Positions 19,770-31,500 of a stretch of 64,000 nucleotides of DNA are shown here, one piece after another. The DNA is from Limnanthes douglasii subsp. nivea (Eukaryota; Streptophyta; Magnoliopsida; Brassicales; Limnanthaceae): the NCBI GenBank assembly GCA_036936605.1, contig JAUPFV010000005.1, positions 230,111,770-230,175,769 on the forward strand, read 5' to 3'. Every line of letters begins with the position of its first letter. Within the stretch, counting starts at the first letter, position 1. Position numbers and translations under genes: made by a program. A model generated the notes under the pieces. It had not been told where the DNA came from, did not search any database, and was given only the letters and a program-made list of their open reading frames with translations.

Positions 19770-22700
19770 ATGGCAAATGGTGTATCATCCTTCCAAGTTC
19801 CAACACTCAACAATAACAACTACGACAATTGGAGTATCAAGATGAAAGCTCTCCTTGGAGCACATGATGTGTGGGATGCCGTCGACAAAGGTTTTGACGA
19901 ACCCGAAGAGGAAGCAAGCCTTACTCAAGAGGAGAAAACAACGTTGAAGGATTCAAGAAAGAGAGACAAAAAAGCTCTCTTCCTTATCTATCAAGCATTA
20001 GATGATGATGGCTTCGAAAAAATTTCAAGCGCATCTTCCGCCAAGCAAGCGTGGGAGAAATTACAAATCTCTTACAAATGAGTCGAAAAGGTGAAAAAGG
20101 TACGTCTCCAAACATTAAGAGGTGAATTTGAATCTTTACATATGAAAGCGTCCGAATCTATTTCGGAATATTTTTCAAGAGTAGCAACCGTTTCTAATCA
20201 ATTAAAAAGAAATGGCGAGAACTTAGAAGATGTGAGAGTAATCGAAAAAATACTCCGCTCGTTGGATCCCAAATTTGAGCACATCGTCGTGACGATTGAG
20301 GAAACTAAAGACTTGGAGAAGATGATGATTGAAGAACTCCAAGGATCATTACAAGCCTACGAAGAAAAACACAAGAAGAAGCAAGAGATCACCGAGCAAC
20401 TCCTCAAAGTAGAATTGAAGGACATGCATGCAAATCAAGGAGATGATAGAAACCAACGTAGCCGAGGCAGAGGCAGATGCCGCGGACGAGGTGGTTATCA
20501 TGGCAGTGGACGTAGCTGGAATTACAACAACAATAATTCCAACTACAACTACGAGAAACGAGAAAGCTCAACACGAGGTCGTGGAAGAAGAAATCCGAAC
20601 TGGAGGTATGATAAATCTCAAATCCAATGCTATAAATGTCAAAGATTTGGACATTATGCTTCAGAATGTAGAGGCCCCAACAATAGAGTTGAGGAGAAGG
20701 CCAACTATGTGGAAGAGAAGACGGAGGAGAAAGATATGTTACTACTAACATACAAAACCACTAATGAAGGCCAAGAAAATACTTGGTATCTTGACACCGG
20801 TGCAAGCAATCATATGTGTGGGAAAAGAAGCATGTTCGTAGAGATCAATGAAGCCGTGAGTGGAAATATCTCTTTTGGAGATGATAGCAAAATATCGGTG
20901 AAAGGAAAAGGTAACATTCTTATTCGTGCAAAAGATGGTAGTCACCAAATGATCTCAAATGTTTATTACGTACCTAGCATGAAAAACAACATCTTAAGCT
21001 TGGGACAACTTCTAGAAAAAGGCTATGATATTCATATGAAAAATTATAGTCTTTTTATGAGAGATGCAAAAGGGGATTTAATTGCTAAAGTTCAAATGTC
21101 AAAGAATAGAATGTTTCCTTTGAATATTCAAAATGATGTTGCAAAGTGTCTTAAGGCGTGTTACAAAGATTCGTCGTGGCTATGGCATGTTCGATTTGGG
21201 CATCTAAACTTTTCAAGTTTAGAGTTATTGACAAAGAAGGAAATGGTGAGAGGGTTACCATGTATCAATCATCCTGACCAACTATGCGAAGGATGTTTAC
21301 TTGGAAAGCAATTCAGAAAAAGCTTTCCAAAGGAGTCAGAGTCAAGAGCCAATAAACCTCTCGAGCTTATTCATACCGATGTGTGTGGTCCAATCAAGCC
21401 GAGCTCTTTAGGTAAAAGTAACTACTTCCTTCTCTTCATTGATGATTTTTCAAGAAAAACTTGGGTATATTTCTTGAAACAGAAATCCGAAGTCTTTGGA
21501 ATATTTAAGAAGTTCAAAGCATTTGTGGAAAAAGAAAGCAGAAATAAGATCAAAGCCATGAGATCTGACCGAGGAGGGGAGTTCACATCCAATGAATTTA
21601 TGGAGTTTTGTGAAGCACATGGAATTCGTCGCCGCTTGACAGTTCCTAGATCTCCTCAACAAAATGGTGTGGCAGAAAGGAAGAACAGAACAATCCTTGA
21701 TATGGCGCGAAGCATGCTTAAAAGCAAGAAACTGCCTAAGGATTTTTGGGCGGAAGCAGTGGCATGTGCGGTTTACTTGTCCAACCGATCTCCAACAAGA
21801 AGTGTTTGGGGAAAGACACCACAAGAAGCGTGGAGTGGAAGAAAGCCCGGAATTTCCCACTTGAGAGTATTTGGAAGCGTAGCTCATGTCCATGTACCAG
21901 ACGAACAACGAACCAAACTCGATGATAAAAGCAAAAGTTTTATCTTCATCGGTTACGACTCAAGTTCCAAAAGCTACAAGTTATACAACCCAAACAACAA
22001 GAAGGTTGTGATAAGTCGAGACGTGATAGTTGATGAAGAAGGCGAATGGGATTTTGGGTCTCATACAAATGAGTTCACATTTTTCCCCCAAATTGAAGAA
22101 GATGAGAAGACACCAAATGAGCAATCAGAAGATGTTTCTACCCAACATGCCTCACCAATAACAACTACTCATGGAGACTCGCCACCTTCATCATCGTCAA
22201 ATGGTAGTCAAAATGAGAGAGTAGTGGAACGTACAAGAAGCCTTAGTGATCTTTATGAGGTAACCGAACCAATTGATAACATTACACTCTTTTGTCTCTT
22301 TGCTGACTGTGAGCCAGTAACATTTCAAGAAGCTGCACAAGAGAAACAATTGAGAGACGCGATGGATGAAGAAATTAGAGCCATCGAGAAGAATGACACA
22401 TGGGAACTCACCTCACTTCCCAAAGGGTGCAAGACAATAGGCGTCAGATGGTTATACAAAACCAAGAGAAATGCTAAGGGGGAGATTGAAAAACACAAAC
22501 CGAGGCTTGTTGCAAAAGGCTATAGTCAAAAGGCGGGAATTGACTATGATGAGGTATTCGCCCCCGTTGCCCGATTGGAAACTATTAGACTAATAATTTC
22601 TTTGGCAGCTCAAAACAAGTGGAAGATACAACAAATGGATGTAAAGTCAGCATTTCTAAATGGCGTCCTTGAAGAAGAAGTCTACATTCAACAACCATTA

Positions 22701-23861
22701 GGCTATGAGGTCAAAGGCCACGAAGACAAGGTGTTGAAGCTAAAGAAGGCTCTTTACGGACTAAAACAAGCACCAAGGGCATGGAACAGTAGAATCGACA
22801 AGTATTTCCAAGAGAACGGCTTCAACAAATGTCCTTACGAGCACGCTCTATACACCAAGATCAAAGATGGAGATATTTTGATCGTGTGTCTCTACGTGGA
22901 CGATTTGATCTTCACAGGAAGCAGCCCAAGTATGTTCAATAAATTCAAGGAAGTAATGACGAAGGAATTTGAGATGACAGACTTGGGGCTCATGGCGTAC
23001 TACCTTGGCATTGAAGTTAAGCAACAAAAAGATGGAATTTTCATCTCACAAGAAAGCTATGCTAAAGATATCCTGAAGAAGTTTAAGATGGAGAATTGTA
23101 GCCCAATAAGCACACCCATGGAGTTTGGAGTCAAAATGTCCAAGCATGAAGAAGGTGAAAATGTAGATCCGACATTATTCAAAAGTTTGGTAGGAAGTCT
23201 ACGCTATCTAACTTGCGCGAGACCAGATATTCTTCACGCAGTTGGATTGGTTAGCCGCTACATGGAATATCCAACAACAACTCATTTCAAAGCTGCAAAG
23301 AGAATCCTTCGCTATCTAAAAGGTACAATTGATTTTGGATTACTCTATTCCATTTCTAATAATTACAAACTTGTTGGGTATAGCGATAGTGATTGGGGTG
23401 GATACATAGACAATCGAAGGAGTACAACTGGATTTGTATTCTTTATGGGAAAAATTGCTTTCACGTGGATGTCAAAGAAACAACCGATTGTCACGTTGTC
23501 CACTTGTGAGGCGGAATACGTTGCTCCTACTACATGTGTTAGTCATGCGATTTGGCTTAGAAATCTATTGAAGGAGATAGACCTAACACAGAATGAGCCA
23601 ACTAAAGTGTATGTCGACAATAAGTCAGCCATTGCCTTAGCCAAGAATCCAGTATTCCATGATCGAAGCAAGCATATAGATGTCCGCTACCACTACATAA
23701 GGGAGTGTATTTCAAGAAAGGATGTGCAAGTTGAATATGTGAAGACACAAGATCAAGTTGCTGATATTTTCACCAAGCCACTGAAAAGCGAAGACTTCAA
23801 ACGATTAAGGAAACTACTAGGGGTCACGGGATCAAGTTTAAGGGGGAGTGTTGGATCATAA
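19770..23861 (+). CDS. Copia-2 gag-pol polyprotein with one in-frame stop
   Basis: Start ATG at 19770 ([20 protein letters not shown]). The frame is open for 1,364 codons except for TGA at 20079-20081, between ISYK and VEKVKK. Domains in order: gag UBN2; zinc knuckle [14 protein letters not shown] at about residue 287; protease DTGAS at about 342; GAG-pre-integrase with HHCC; integrase with HTDVCG and [21 protein letters not shown] carrying the catalytic Glu; RT with YVDD at about 1042; RNase H with YSDSDWGG near 1204 and [12 protein letters not shown]. The stop TAA lies 13 bases into the 3' LTR. It is nearly intact; whether stop read-through or a helper element could serve it is unknown. Confidence 0.93.
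23840..23848 (+). other. Copia-2 polypurine tract
   Basis: AAGGGGGAG directly before the 3' LTR. Confidence 0.88.
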
Positions 23862-24337
23862 ACTTGATCCACTTAAAGGGCCCAACCCACTAAAAGTGTC
23901 CAACCCATTTAATAAGACCCATCTAGAAAGAATATTCTAGAAACATTTAAATTAATATTTAGTTGTTTAGGTTGAGTGCAAGACACACTTTTAGATTGAG
24001 TGTAAGAAACACCTTAACTTTGAGTGTAGTATTGATGTTGAGTGTGTTAGTATCCAAAAGCCTCTTGGATGGTGGATCTTTGTCTCCACTATATTCCTAT
24101 AAATAGTGGAGCTCTCCCACCATCTAGTTTATCACACAAACACACCAAGAATCAAAGTTAGAGAGAAAATTAGAGTGAGAGAAAAGAGAGACAAGAATGC
24201 TCTCTTAAGTGTTAGAAAATTATTTTCTCTTCTTGTGTGAGGTTTAAGAGTGTCTTGTAATATTTCTCCTTTTCTATCAATATCAAAGTTGTTTGTTTGT
24301 TTTAAAGAGAGTGTTGTTTTTATATTTTCCGCCAACA
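23849..24337 (+). repeat. Copia-2 3' LTR (489 bp)
   Basis: Identical in length to the 5' LTR, with about four substitutions (two near the first 110 bases, one after CATCTAGT, one after CTCTCTT). Followed by TSD CTGCA. Confidence 0.93.
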
Positions 24338-24342
24338 CTGCA

Positions 24343-24816
24343 GATGAGTGTTTAAGTTTCGAAATCAATAGTTTGATGATCTTTAAAAAAAAATCTATAC
24401 CATGTAATTAATTGACCAACTTTTGTTAAATATATTTAAACAAACCATGATATATTAAATAAAATATATCTTTCACGGTTCAACTTAATATAATAAAAAT
24501 GTCCATAAATATGAATCCACCGAGCAAAATCTATTATTCACTGCTTATTTGATAAATCTAATTCTTTGAATGCATATTTTTTTTTAAACCAGGTTATGGG
24601 ATAAGGTAGAACAAATTCTTTAAATCTAAGAACCATGAAAAAGTATAAAAAATATTTATAAAATTTAAATTAATCATAAAAGAACATACAAATTTGAATA
24701 TAAGTTTTTGATTTTACGAAGGAATTACACTTACAAAAATACTTTATCTATAAAATTTCTGATTTTGGAGATGTTATTCACATATTTTTCTGATTTTGGA
24801 GATGTTATTCACATAT
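24343..24816. other. AT-rich non-coding stretch
   Basis: No gene is seen. A ~30-bp unit containing TTCTGATTTTGGAGATGTTA is tandemly duplicated near 24758-24815, immediately left of the duplicated block that starts at 24817. Confidence 0.5.
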
Positions 24817-25629
24817 TTTTCTAATTTTGCAGAAGTTTTTTTTTGGGTTTTATGAATAATTTTTTGAAGTTTTTGTCAATTTGATTCTGAATAAATTTTT
24901 AAATCGAAAATAAATAAACCATACAAAAGATAAAATTTTAGTTATTTACTTATATTTATAGTTCACTATTTCATTTCGATATTTTTTTTAACTTTTTAAA
25001 AACTAACTCGTAAACAATTTAAAAAAAATCATTGATTAGTAATAAAAAAAAGAAAGATACGGAATAAGAAAACCAAACTAAAAAGGATGAAGTTTATATA
25101 AAAAGGATGTTATTTATATCCATTATGGGGGAGCAGGATTACAAGAAGACTTCTTCTGATAATTGTGTATTTGTGAAGAAATTTTCTGATGCAGATTTTA
25201 TCGTTCTTTTACTTTATGTGGATGATATGCTTATTGTTGGGAAGAATACTTCGCGGATTGATTCTTTGAAGAAACAGTTAAGTAAGTCTTTCGCAATGAA
25301 AGATTTAGGTCCAGCAAAGCAGATTCTCGGCATTCGAATTACTAGAGACAGAGACTTGAAGAAGTTGTTCTTATCACAAGAAAAATACATTGGTCCTTTT
25401 GATGATTATTGTAGACAGCAAGGTATTCGGCATCAAAAGACACCTCCCAAGACCCCTCAGTTGAATGGCGTAGCGGATAGACTAAACCGAAAATTAATTG
25501 AAAGGGTAAGATGTCTTCTTTCACAATCACAACTCCCTAAATACTTTTGGGGCGAAGCTTTGAATACAGTGGTACATGTCTTGAATCTTAGTCCTTCTGT
25601 ACCTTTAGATGGAGATATCCCAAATAGAG
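24817..25629 (+). repeat. Duplicated block, copy A (813 bp)
   Basis: About 99% identical to 26582-27396. It holds ~290 bp of AT-rich leader and then a chimeric copia reading frame (from ATG at 25107). The two differ by a few homopolymer indels and single bases, including one Glu-to-Asp change (VADRL in copy A, VAERL in B). Copy A diverges from B abruptly after CCCAAATAGAG. Confidence 0.88.
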
Positions 25630-25637
25630 AAATCTGA
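25107..25637 (+). pseudogene. Scrambled copia frame A: RT fused to integrase C-part
   Basis: The frame begins inside copia RT (CVFVKKFSDADFIVLLLYVD, catalytic YVDD) and continues to LFLSQEKYI. It then jumps directly into the integrase core after its catalytic Asp region (GPFDDYCRQQGIRHQKTPPK, QLNGVADRLNRKLIERV). In a normal copia polyprotein integrase precedes RT, so this order is reversed. RT motifs before YVDD and all of gag and protease are missing here. It ends prematurely where copy A leaves the duplicated block. Not a functional enzyme. Confidence 0.8.
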
Positions 25638-26581
25638 AGAGGAGACCGTTTTATAGTGGGTAGGCTAGGGTTAGAGTTTATGGATGCTTGATGGTGAGAA
25701 GCTAATAAGGCTGGTTGGGTGTGCAGAAGTTAATAGGGTGGGAGATAGTTGAGATGGGGTGGGAGATAGTTGAGATGGTAGTAGAAGTCGATGGAGTTGC
25801 TGGAGAATGAATGAGTTTTGGGATAAAATAAAAAAGGTTAAATATGTTATTTCCTTTATAAAGGAAATAACAAAGTGGAGTTTTTATTTATTTATGGGGG
25901 AAATAAAAAATTTGATGGAGAAAATAGCTTCACCTAATGTTTTTTTGATTTTTTGTTTCAGAAGTGAAACACCAGTGACTATTTTGGGACAAGTGACCAA
26001 TTCCAATGACTAACCATAATTTTTAGCCGTTAAATTTAAAAATAGAAATTTTATCTAACCTTCCATGTATAATAAAGTGTTGAAACATAAATAATAGGAA
26101 CATTGTCTCTTGAGTATAGGTGCATGGATTTAGCTACGGAAGGGCAATAACTTTATTTGTTTGGATTTAGAGACAAATTTTTTTCCGATAAAACCTAAGT
26201 GTAACATTATTACCTGGAACTTACAAGCATTGACTTTACATGCTAAACCTTATAAAGATACTTATATGTTGGTGGGTGAAAGTGAACTTGATATTATGAG
26301 AATAATCTAAATAGATGAGACAACCTGAATCGTTGTAAAACACGATTGATCTGAGCATATTTGGGGAATTGGTAAGAAATAGTACTAGAATACGAATGTC
26401 AAACGTTGGTGTCACTACTTATCATATAGTACATGCCAATATGGATGTTAGGACGGTTAGTGTCACTAATTTTCATATCTTCGTGGGAACAAATTAGTAC
26501 TGTGAGTCTAAAATGCTTATTTCACACATCTTTTTTCTATAAATATGAAGAGAAAGTATAAAGCTTCATATTGGACAAAAA
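25630..26581. other. Spacer between duplicated blocks A and B
   Basis: No gene is recognised. Short local direct repeats such as GGGTGGGAGATAGTTGAGATG occur near 25740-25780. The frame 25807-26013 has no family signature. Confidence 0.4.
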
Positions 26582-27498
26582 TTTTCTAATTTTGCAGAAG
26601 TTTTTTTTTGGGTTTTATGAATAATTTTTTGAAGTTTTTGTCAATTTGATTCTGAATAAATTTTTAAATCGAAAATAAATAAACCATACAAAAGATAAAA
26701 TTTTAGTTATTTACTTATATTTATAGTTCACTATTTCATTTCGATATTTTTTTTTTAACTTTTTAAAAACTAACTCGTAAACAATTTAATAAAAATCATT
26801 GATTAGTAATAAAAAAAGAAAGATACGGAATAAGAAAACCAAACTAAAAAGGATGAAGTTTATATAAAAAAGGATGTTATTTATATCCATTATGGGGGAG
26901 CAGGATTACAAGAAGACTTCTTCTGATAATTGTGTATTTGTGAAGAAATTTTCTGATGCAGATTTTATCGTTCTTTTACTTTATGTGGATGATATGCTTA
27001 TTGTTGGGAAGAATACTTCGCGGATTGATTCTTTGAAGAAACAGTTAAGTAAGTCTTTCGCAATGAAAGATTTAGGTCCAGCAAAGCAGATTCTCGGCAT
27101 TCGAATTACTAGAGACAGAGACTTGAAGAAGTTGTTCTTATCACAAGAAAAATACATTGGTCCTTTTGATGATTATTGTAGACAGCAAGGTATTCGGCAT
27201 CAAAAGACACCTCCCAAGACCCCTCAGTTGAATGGCGTAGCGGAGAGACTAAACCGAAAATTAATTGAAAGGGTAAGATGTCTTCTTTCACAATCACAAC
27301 TCCCTAAATACTTTTGGGGCGAAGCTTTGAATACAGTGGTACATGTCTTGAATCTTAGTCCTTCTGTACCTTTAGATGGAGATATCCCAAATAGAGTTTG
27401 GACAGGTAAAGATGTTTCTTATGATCATTTGCGTGTCTTTGGATGCAAAGCTTATGTGCATATTCCTAAAGATGAGAGATCTAAACTCAATTCGAAGA
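26582..27498 (+). repeat. Duplicated block, copy B, with longer chimeric RT-integrase frame
   Basis: Matches copy A from 26582 to 27396, then continues the integrase frame (VWTGKDVSYDHLRVFGCKAY) to 27498. There the minus-strand LTR-containing segment begins. The open frame runs 26874-27560, but its last ~20 codons are LTR sequence. It has the same RT-to-integrase joint (SQEKYI|GPFDDY) as copies A and C. Confidence 0.8.
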
Positions 27499-27862
27499 AT
27501 AATGAACCGAAATCAGAAAACTCACTGAAATATCCCCAAAACGCAGTTAGAATAAGATGATCGAAAAATACACTTAGATGACTCCAAATCAAAAACCCTC
27601 TGGACAGATGGTAGAGGACAAGTAGACGAGCCTTCTCACCAAAATTGAAGCCGATCGGATAACCGGAGACAGTCCGATTGAAAGCACAAAGTTCCGCCTC
27701 GAATCACCTTTTTCTCTCAACAACTGCACTATAGAATATGATGCTCATCTCAGAAAGACACTGTATAAATATATATTTATACATAAACCAAAATCCTATG
27801 TGTTATCCAAATTGGGCTTAGCCCATATGATAATTGGACTCCCACATAGGAAGAGCCCAACA
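27499..27862 (-). repeat. LTR of the scrambled copia element, minus orientation
   Basis: Read on the minus strand it starts TGTTGGGCTCTTCCTATGTG at 27862, directly after the polypurine tract GAGGGGGAGATT (27863-27874) and the end of RNase H. A TATA-like run TGTATAAATATATATTTATA lies inside (27766-27785). The far end abuts the integrase frame of block B at about 27498, without a visible TSD. Confidence 0.65.
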
Positions 27863-27878
27863 AATCTCCCCCTCATGA

Positions 27879-28163
27879 CTATGTGGGAGGATTCGCCATC
27901 CCGGCGATCAATCTACAATGTTCAAGCTTTCCCCTAGGCAAAGCCTTTGTCATCATGTCAGACCCATTATCATATGTATGAACTTTATCAACCTCCATTA
28001 GTTTAGCATCAAGAATATCTCGAATCCAATGATATCTCACATCAATATGTTTCGAGTTTGAGTGAAATGACGAATTCTTCACGAGATGAATATCACTCTG
28101 ATTATCACATAACAGTACATACCTGTGTTGCTCAAATCCAAGTTCTTTCAAGAACTTCTTCAT
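27879..28163 (-). pseudogene. Copia RNase H C-terminal part
   Basis: Minus-strand frame MKKFLKELGFEQHRYVLLCD, then [13 protein letters not shown] and DMMTKALPRGKLEHCRLIAG, the classic C-terminal end of copia RNase H. It stops just before the polypurine tract. The N-terminal half of the domain is not adjacent: the preceding codons are the end of a gag piece (AAVSKSYYG), so gag has been inserted in the middle of RNase H. Confidence 0.8.
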
Positions 28164-29094
28164 CCATAGTAGCTCTTTGAAACTGCAGCAACATGTTTCT
28201 CGTCACCACTTTCATCATAATTTTTCTCCTTGTTCTTTTCTTCTTTACCATTGTTAGATTTCCCAAAATTATTCTTCTTTCTCAACTTATGACAAAATTT
28301 CTTAATGTGCCGGATCTCATGACAGTAGTAGCACTCCCAATCTGCAAATTTATTAGACTTGTTCCGACTCTTGCTTCTACTTTTACCTCTAGTTTTCCAA
28401 CCGCGATTTTCATTTCTACCACGTTTCTCAACGACTAGAGTTTCTGAATGTGAAGAGAAGCCAACTGTTTTTCTTCTCATATCTTCATTCAACATACTAC
28501 TTTTAGCTAATGCCATTGAGATATTGCCTTCAGGAGCTGAATTAGAAAGAGACATTCTGAAAGTATCCCATGAGTCTGGCAGCGAACCAAGCAACCATAA
28601 CGCCAAAACCTCGTCATCAAATTTGATACCCATAGCAGCCAACTGATTAATCAATCCTTGAAAGGTATTCAAGTGATCTGTAAGAGGTGATCCATCTTGA
28701 TACCTCAAATACATCAACTGTTTGAACAAAAGTAACTTACTATTTCCTGTCTTCCGAGCATATAAATCCTCAAGTTTACTCATCCCAAAACTGAGCTTCA
28801 AATTAGAGGTTCCTCGTAGATACCTCATAATCCATTTCACGGCTTCCCAATGCTCTCTACCTGGGTTTGACAAAAATCTGCTCACAACACAAACACTATG
28901 AGCTAAGTCATGACGAGTACATACCATGGCATACATGAGACTTCCAACTGCAGATGCATATGGAATATTAGCCATGTCTATCTTTTCTTCATTAGTTGAA
29001 GGACATTGTTTCTTGCTTAACTTGAAGTGACCGGAAAGTGGTGAGCTAACCACTTTAGCTTTGTCCATATTAAACTTCTGAAGAATTTTCTCAA
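28160..29094 (-). pseudogene. Scrambled copia frame: RT end, RNase H start, then gag with zinc knuckle
   Basis: The minus-strand frame begins IEKILQKFNMDKAKVVSSPL, the part of RT that should follow SQEKYI, and continues through SRFLSNPGREHWEAVKWIMR (connection domain). After YLRGTSNLKLSFG it switches without a stop to a gag segment (YARKTGNSKLLLFKQLMYLR). That segment runs to a zinc knuckle of the CX2CX4HX4C type in which Gly is replaced (CYYCHEIRHIKKFC). The frame overlaps the RNase H C-terminal piece by four bases. The result is an impossible domain order for a working element. Confidence 0.78.
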
Positions 29095-30229
29095 TGCCGA
29101 TTTTATCGTTCTTTTACTTTATGTGGATGATATGCTTATTGTTGGGAAGAATACTTTGGAGATTGATTCTTTGAAGAAACAATTAAGTAAGTCTTTCGCA
29201 ATGAAAGATTTAGGTCCAGCAAAGCAGATTCTCGGCATTCGAATTACTAGAGACAGAGACTTGAAGAAGTTGTTCTTATCACAAGAAATATACATTGGTC
29301 CTTTTGATGATTATTGTAGACAGCAAGGTATTCAGCATCAAAAGACACCTCCCAAGACCCCTCAGTTGAATGGCGTAGCGGAGAGACTAAACCGAACATT
29401 AATTGAAAGGGTAAGATGTCTTCTTTCACAATTACAACTCCCTAAATACTTTTGGGGCGAAGCTTTGAATACAGTGGTACATGTCTTGAATCTTAGTCCT
29501 TCTGTACCTTTAGATGGAGATATCCCAAATAGAGTTTGGACAGGTAAAGATGTTTCTTATGATCATTTGCGTGTCTTTGGGTGCAAAGCTTATATGCATA
29601 TTCCTAAAGATAAGAGATCTAAACTCAATTCGAAGACAAGACAATGTGTATTCATTGGTTATGGTCTTGATGAGTTCGGCTACAGAATTCATGATCCAAT
29701 TAATAAGCAACTTATTAGGAGCAGAGATGCCGTGTTTATGGAAGATCAGATAGTTCATGATATTGATAAGAGTCAAAATTCAGTGCCTATGTCTCAGAAT
29801 GACTTGGTAGATTTGGGGCATATTCCGCTTGCACATACTCCTACAGAAGTTCAAGAAAATTCGGATGGTGACTCACCTGCTTCCAGAGGTTCACATATTT
29901 TTTATACTGGTGATCATGATAATGATTTCGTGGATGAACAAGTGAATGAAGAAGATGTTGAACAATTCGAAGTTCCAACGCGGAGATCTACTAGAGATAG
30001 ACAACCCTCTACTAGATATCCTTCTGATCAATATATTTTGTTAACCGATGCAGGTGAGCCTGAGTGTTATGATGAGGCTATTAGTGGTGTATGTAAAAAT
30101 CAATGGATTGAAGCGATGAATGAAGAGATGCAATCACTTCATGAGAATCATACATTTGAGTTAGTGAAGATACCTGAAGGGAGAAAAGCCTTGAGTAACA
30201 AGTGGTTGGTATTGGTGATGTTCATCTAG
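29095..30229 (+). pseudogene. Scrambled copia frame C: RT, integrase, then RT N-terminus
   Basis: The sequence rejoins the RT motif at 29095 (FIVLLLYVDD), with the same SQE-YI|GPFDDY fusion to integrase. It continues through the whole integrase C-part (RQCVFIGYGLDEFGYRIHDP), the acidic linker (RSTRDRQPSTRYPSDQYILL) and the RT N-terminus (NQWIEAMNEEMQSLHENHTF, KALSNKW). At about 30205 it switches into the protease/GAG-pre-integrase region. From the linker through the RT start the order is natural; both ends are aberrant joints. Confidence 0.8.
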
Positions 30230-30858
30230 AAACAAGCATGAGTGCAAGATTGATTTTGAAGGGTGTTAAACATATACCCGATCTTCGATTGAATTTGATC
30301 TCTACAGGGAAGCTAGATGATGAAGGTTATTGCAGTATTTTTGCGAATGGGCAGTGGAAACTTACTAAGGGCTCGTTGGTTGTGGCAAGAGGACAAAAAT
30401 ATTCAGCCCTCTACATCATGTCTGCAAGGGTGTCTGCTGAGAAAATCAATGCTGTTAATGATGAATCAATGGTTGATTTGTGGCATAAAAGACCCAGTCA
30501 CATTAGCGAAAAAGGATTAGATATTCTGAGAAAGAAACAGTACATTCGTGGGATACACAAAGCTCATTTAAAGAAATGCGTACATTGTTTGGCTGGAAAG
30601 CAGAATAGAGTATCTTTCAAGAGCTCGGCTCCTTCAAGAAAACCAAGTTTGCTTGACTTGGTACATACTGATGTTTGTGGTCCTTTCAAAACGAGAACAC
30701 TTAGTGGTTGTTTGTACTTTGTTACTTTTGTTGATGATCATTCCAGGAAAGTTTGGGCTTACACTTTGAAAACAAAAGACCAAGTGTTAGATGTCTTTAA
30801 GCAGTTTCAAGCTTCAGGAGAGAATACATTGGTCCACTACCAAAAAGCCTCATACTAG
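30202..30858 (+). pseudogene. Scrambled copia frame: protease end, GAG-pre-integrase, integrase N-part
   Basis: VGIGDVHLETSMSARLILKG and HIPDLRLNLISTGKLDDEGY are the protease-to-GAG-pre-integrase region. LWHKRPSHISEKG followed by CVHCLAGKQNR is the HHCC zinc-binding part of integrase (the second His-context 'LGH' is changed to 'PSH'). LVHTDVCGPF carries the first catalytic Asp and FVTFVDDHSRKVWAY follows. The frame leaves integrase at FKQFQASGEN, next to a GAATACATTGGTCC sequence that resembles the RT/integrase joint of the other copies, and then stops. Confidence 0.8.
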
Positions 30859-31492
30859 GTGAGATATGTTCTCACTTATATACCATTGATCCTTCCCATG
30901 TTTTACCGATGTGGTATGTGGAACTTTGGTCGCTACCTTAACAAATACCACGTGATTAAAAAAAAAATTAAAAACATTTTAATATTAAATTATAATCTTA
31001 TAAATATGTGAATGATCACAAGTTCACTTTATAACACCTTTTTTTATATAACAAAATTAAAAAAAAAAAATACTAATCAGACTTATTAAAAACACATAAA
31101 AATTTAGGTAATATAATCTCTTACCACACGTTTTTTTCAAATACGAAAGTGTATGAGATTGGAACCCACTTTGTAGAGACAGAATTACAAAACAAACCAA
31201 TTACATAGCAATGGGCCAATGGCTGATAAAGCAAATATTAATTTAGAGACGATGCTTAAACACTTATTTATTTAAGTTTAACCTTTTATATATATATCCA
31301 TACTGATATACAAGACTTTTTTCAGCAATTCCTGCTGTAGCAACATTTCAGACAGTCGGCCGTGCAAGGGTCACACAAAAATAACTACCAACTATTAACT
31401 TCTCCAACTTCCATAACTTCACGTAACTTCTATATGTCAAACTTAACAATATTCTAACAGAAACTTAGTGGATCAAGTAGCAGTCGACTGTG
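30859..31492. other. Non-coding AT-rich stretch left of the hAT insertion
   Basis: No gene is recognised. The last ~30 bases in one frame read VDQVAVDC directly before the hAT target site and could be the upstream continuation of the BED-type transposase pseudogene that resumes at 37417. This is weakly supported. Confidence 0.35.
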
Positions 31493-31500
31493 GAACATCC
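31493..31500. repeat. hAT target-site duplication, left copy
   Basis: GGAACATC, matched exactly at 37417-37424. Confidence 0.8.

Larger units (their letters stand above)
19183..24337 (+). mobile_element. Copia-2: young full-length Ty1/copia retrotransposon, 5.2 kb
   Basis: Two 489-bp LTRs (TGTTGG...CAACA) flank a single gag-pol frame, with primer-binding site and polypurine tract. TSD CTGCA lies at 19178-19182 and 24338-24342. The LTRs differ at only about four positions by eye (~0.8%), implying insertion within roughly the last 0.3 million years under a 1.3e-8 rate (inference). The sole obvious defect is one in-frame TGA in gag. Pol is of the type found in tobacco Tnt1-94-like polyproteins. 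Confidence 0.95.

Noticed and set aside
21450..21908. Antisense frames opposite Copia-2 integrase
   Set aside because: Shadow of the strongly coding plus strand; no independent motif.
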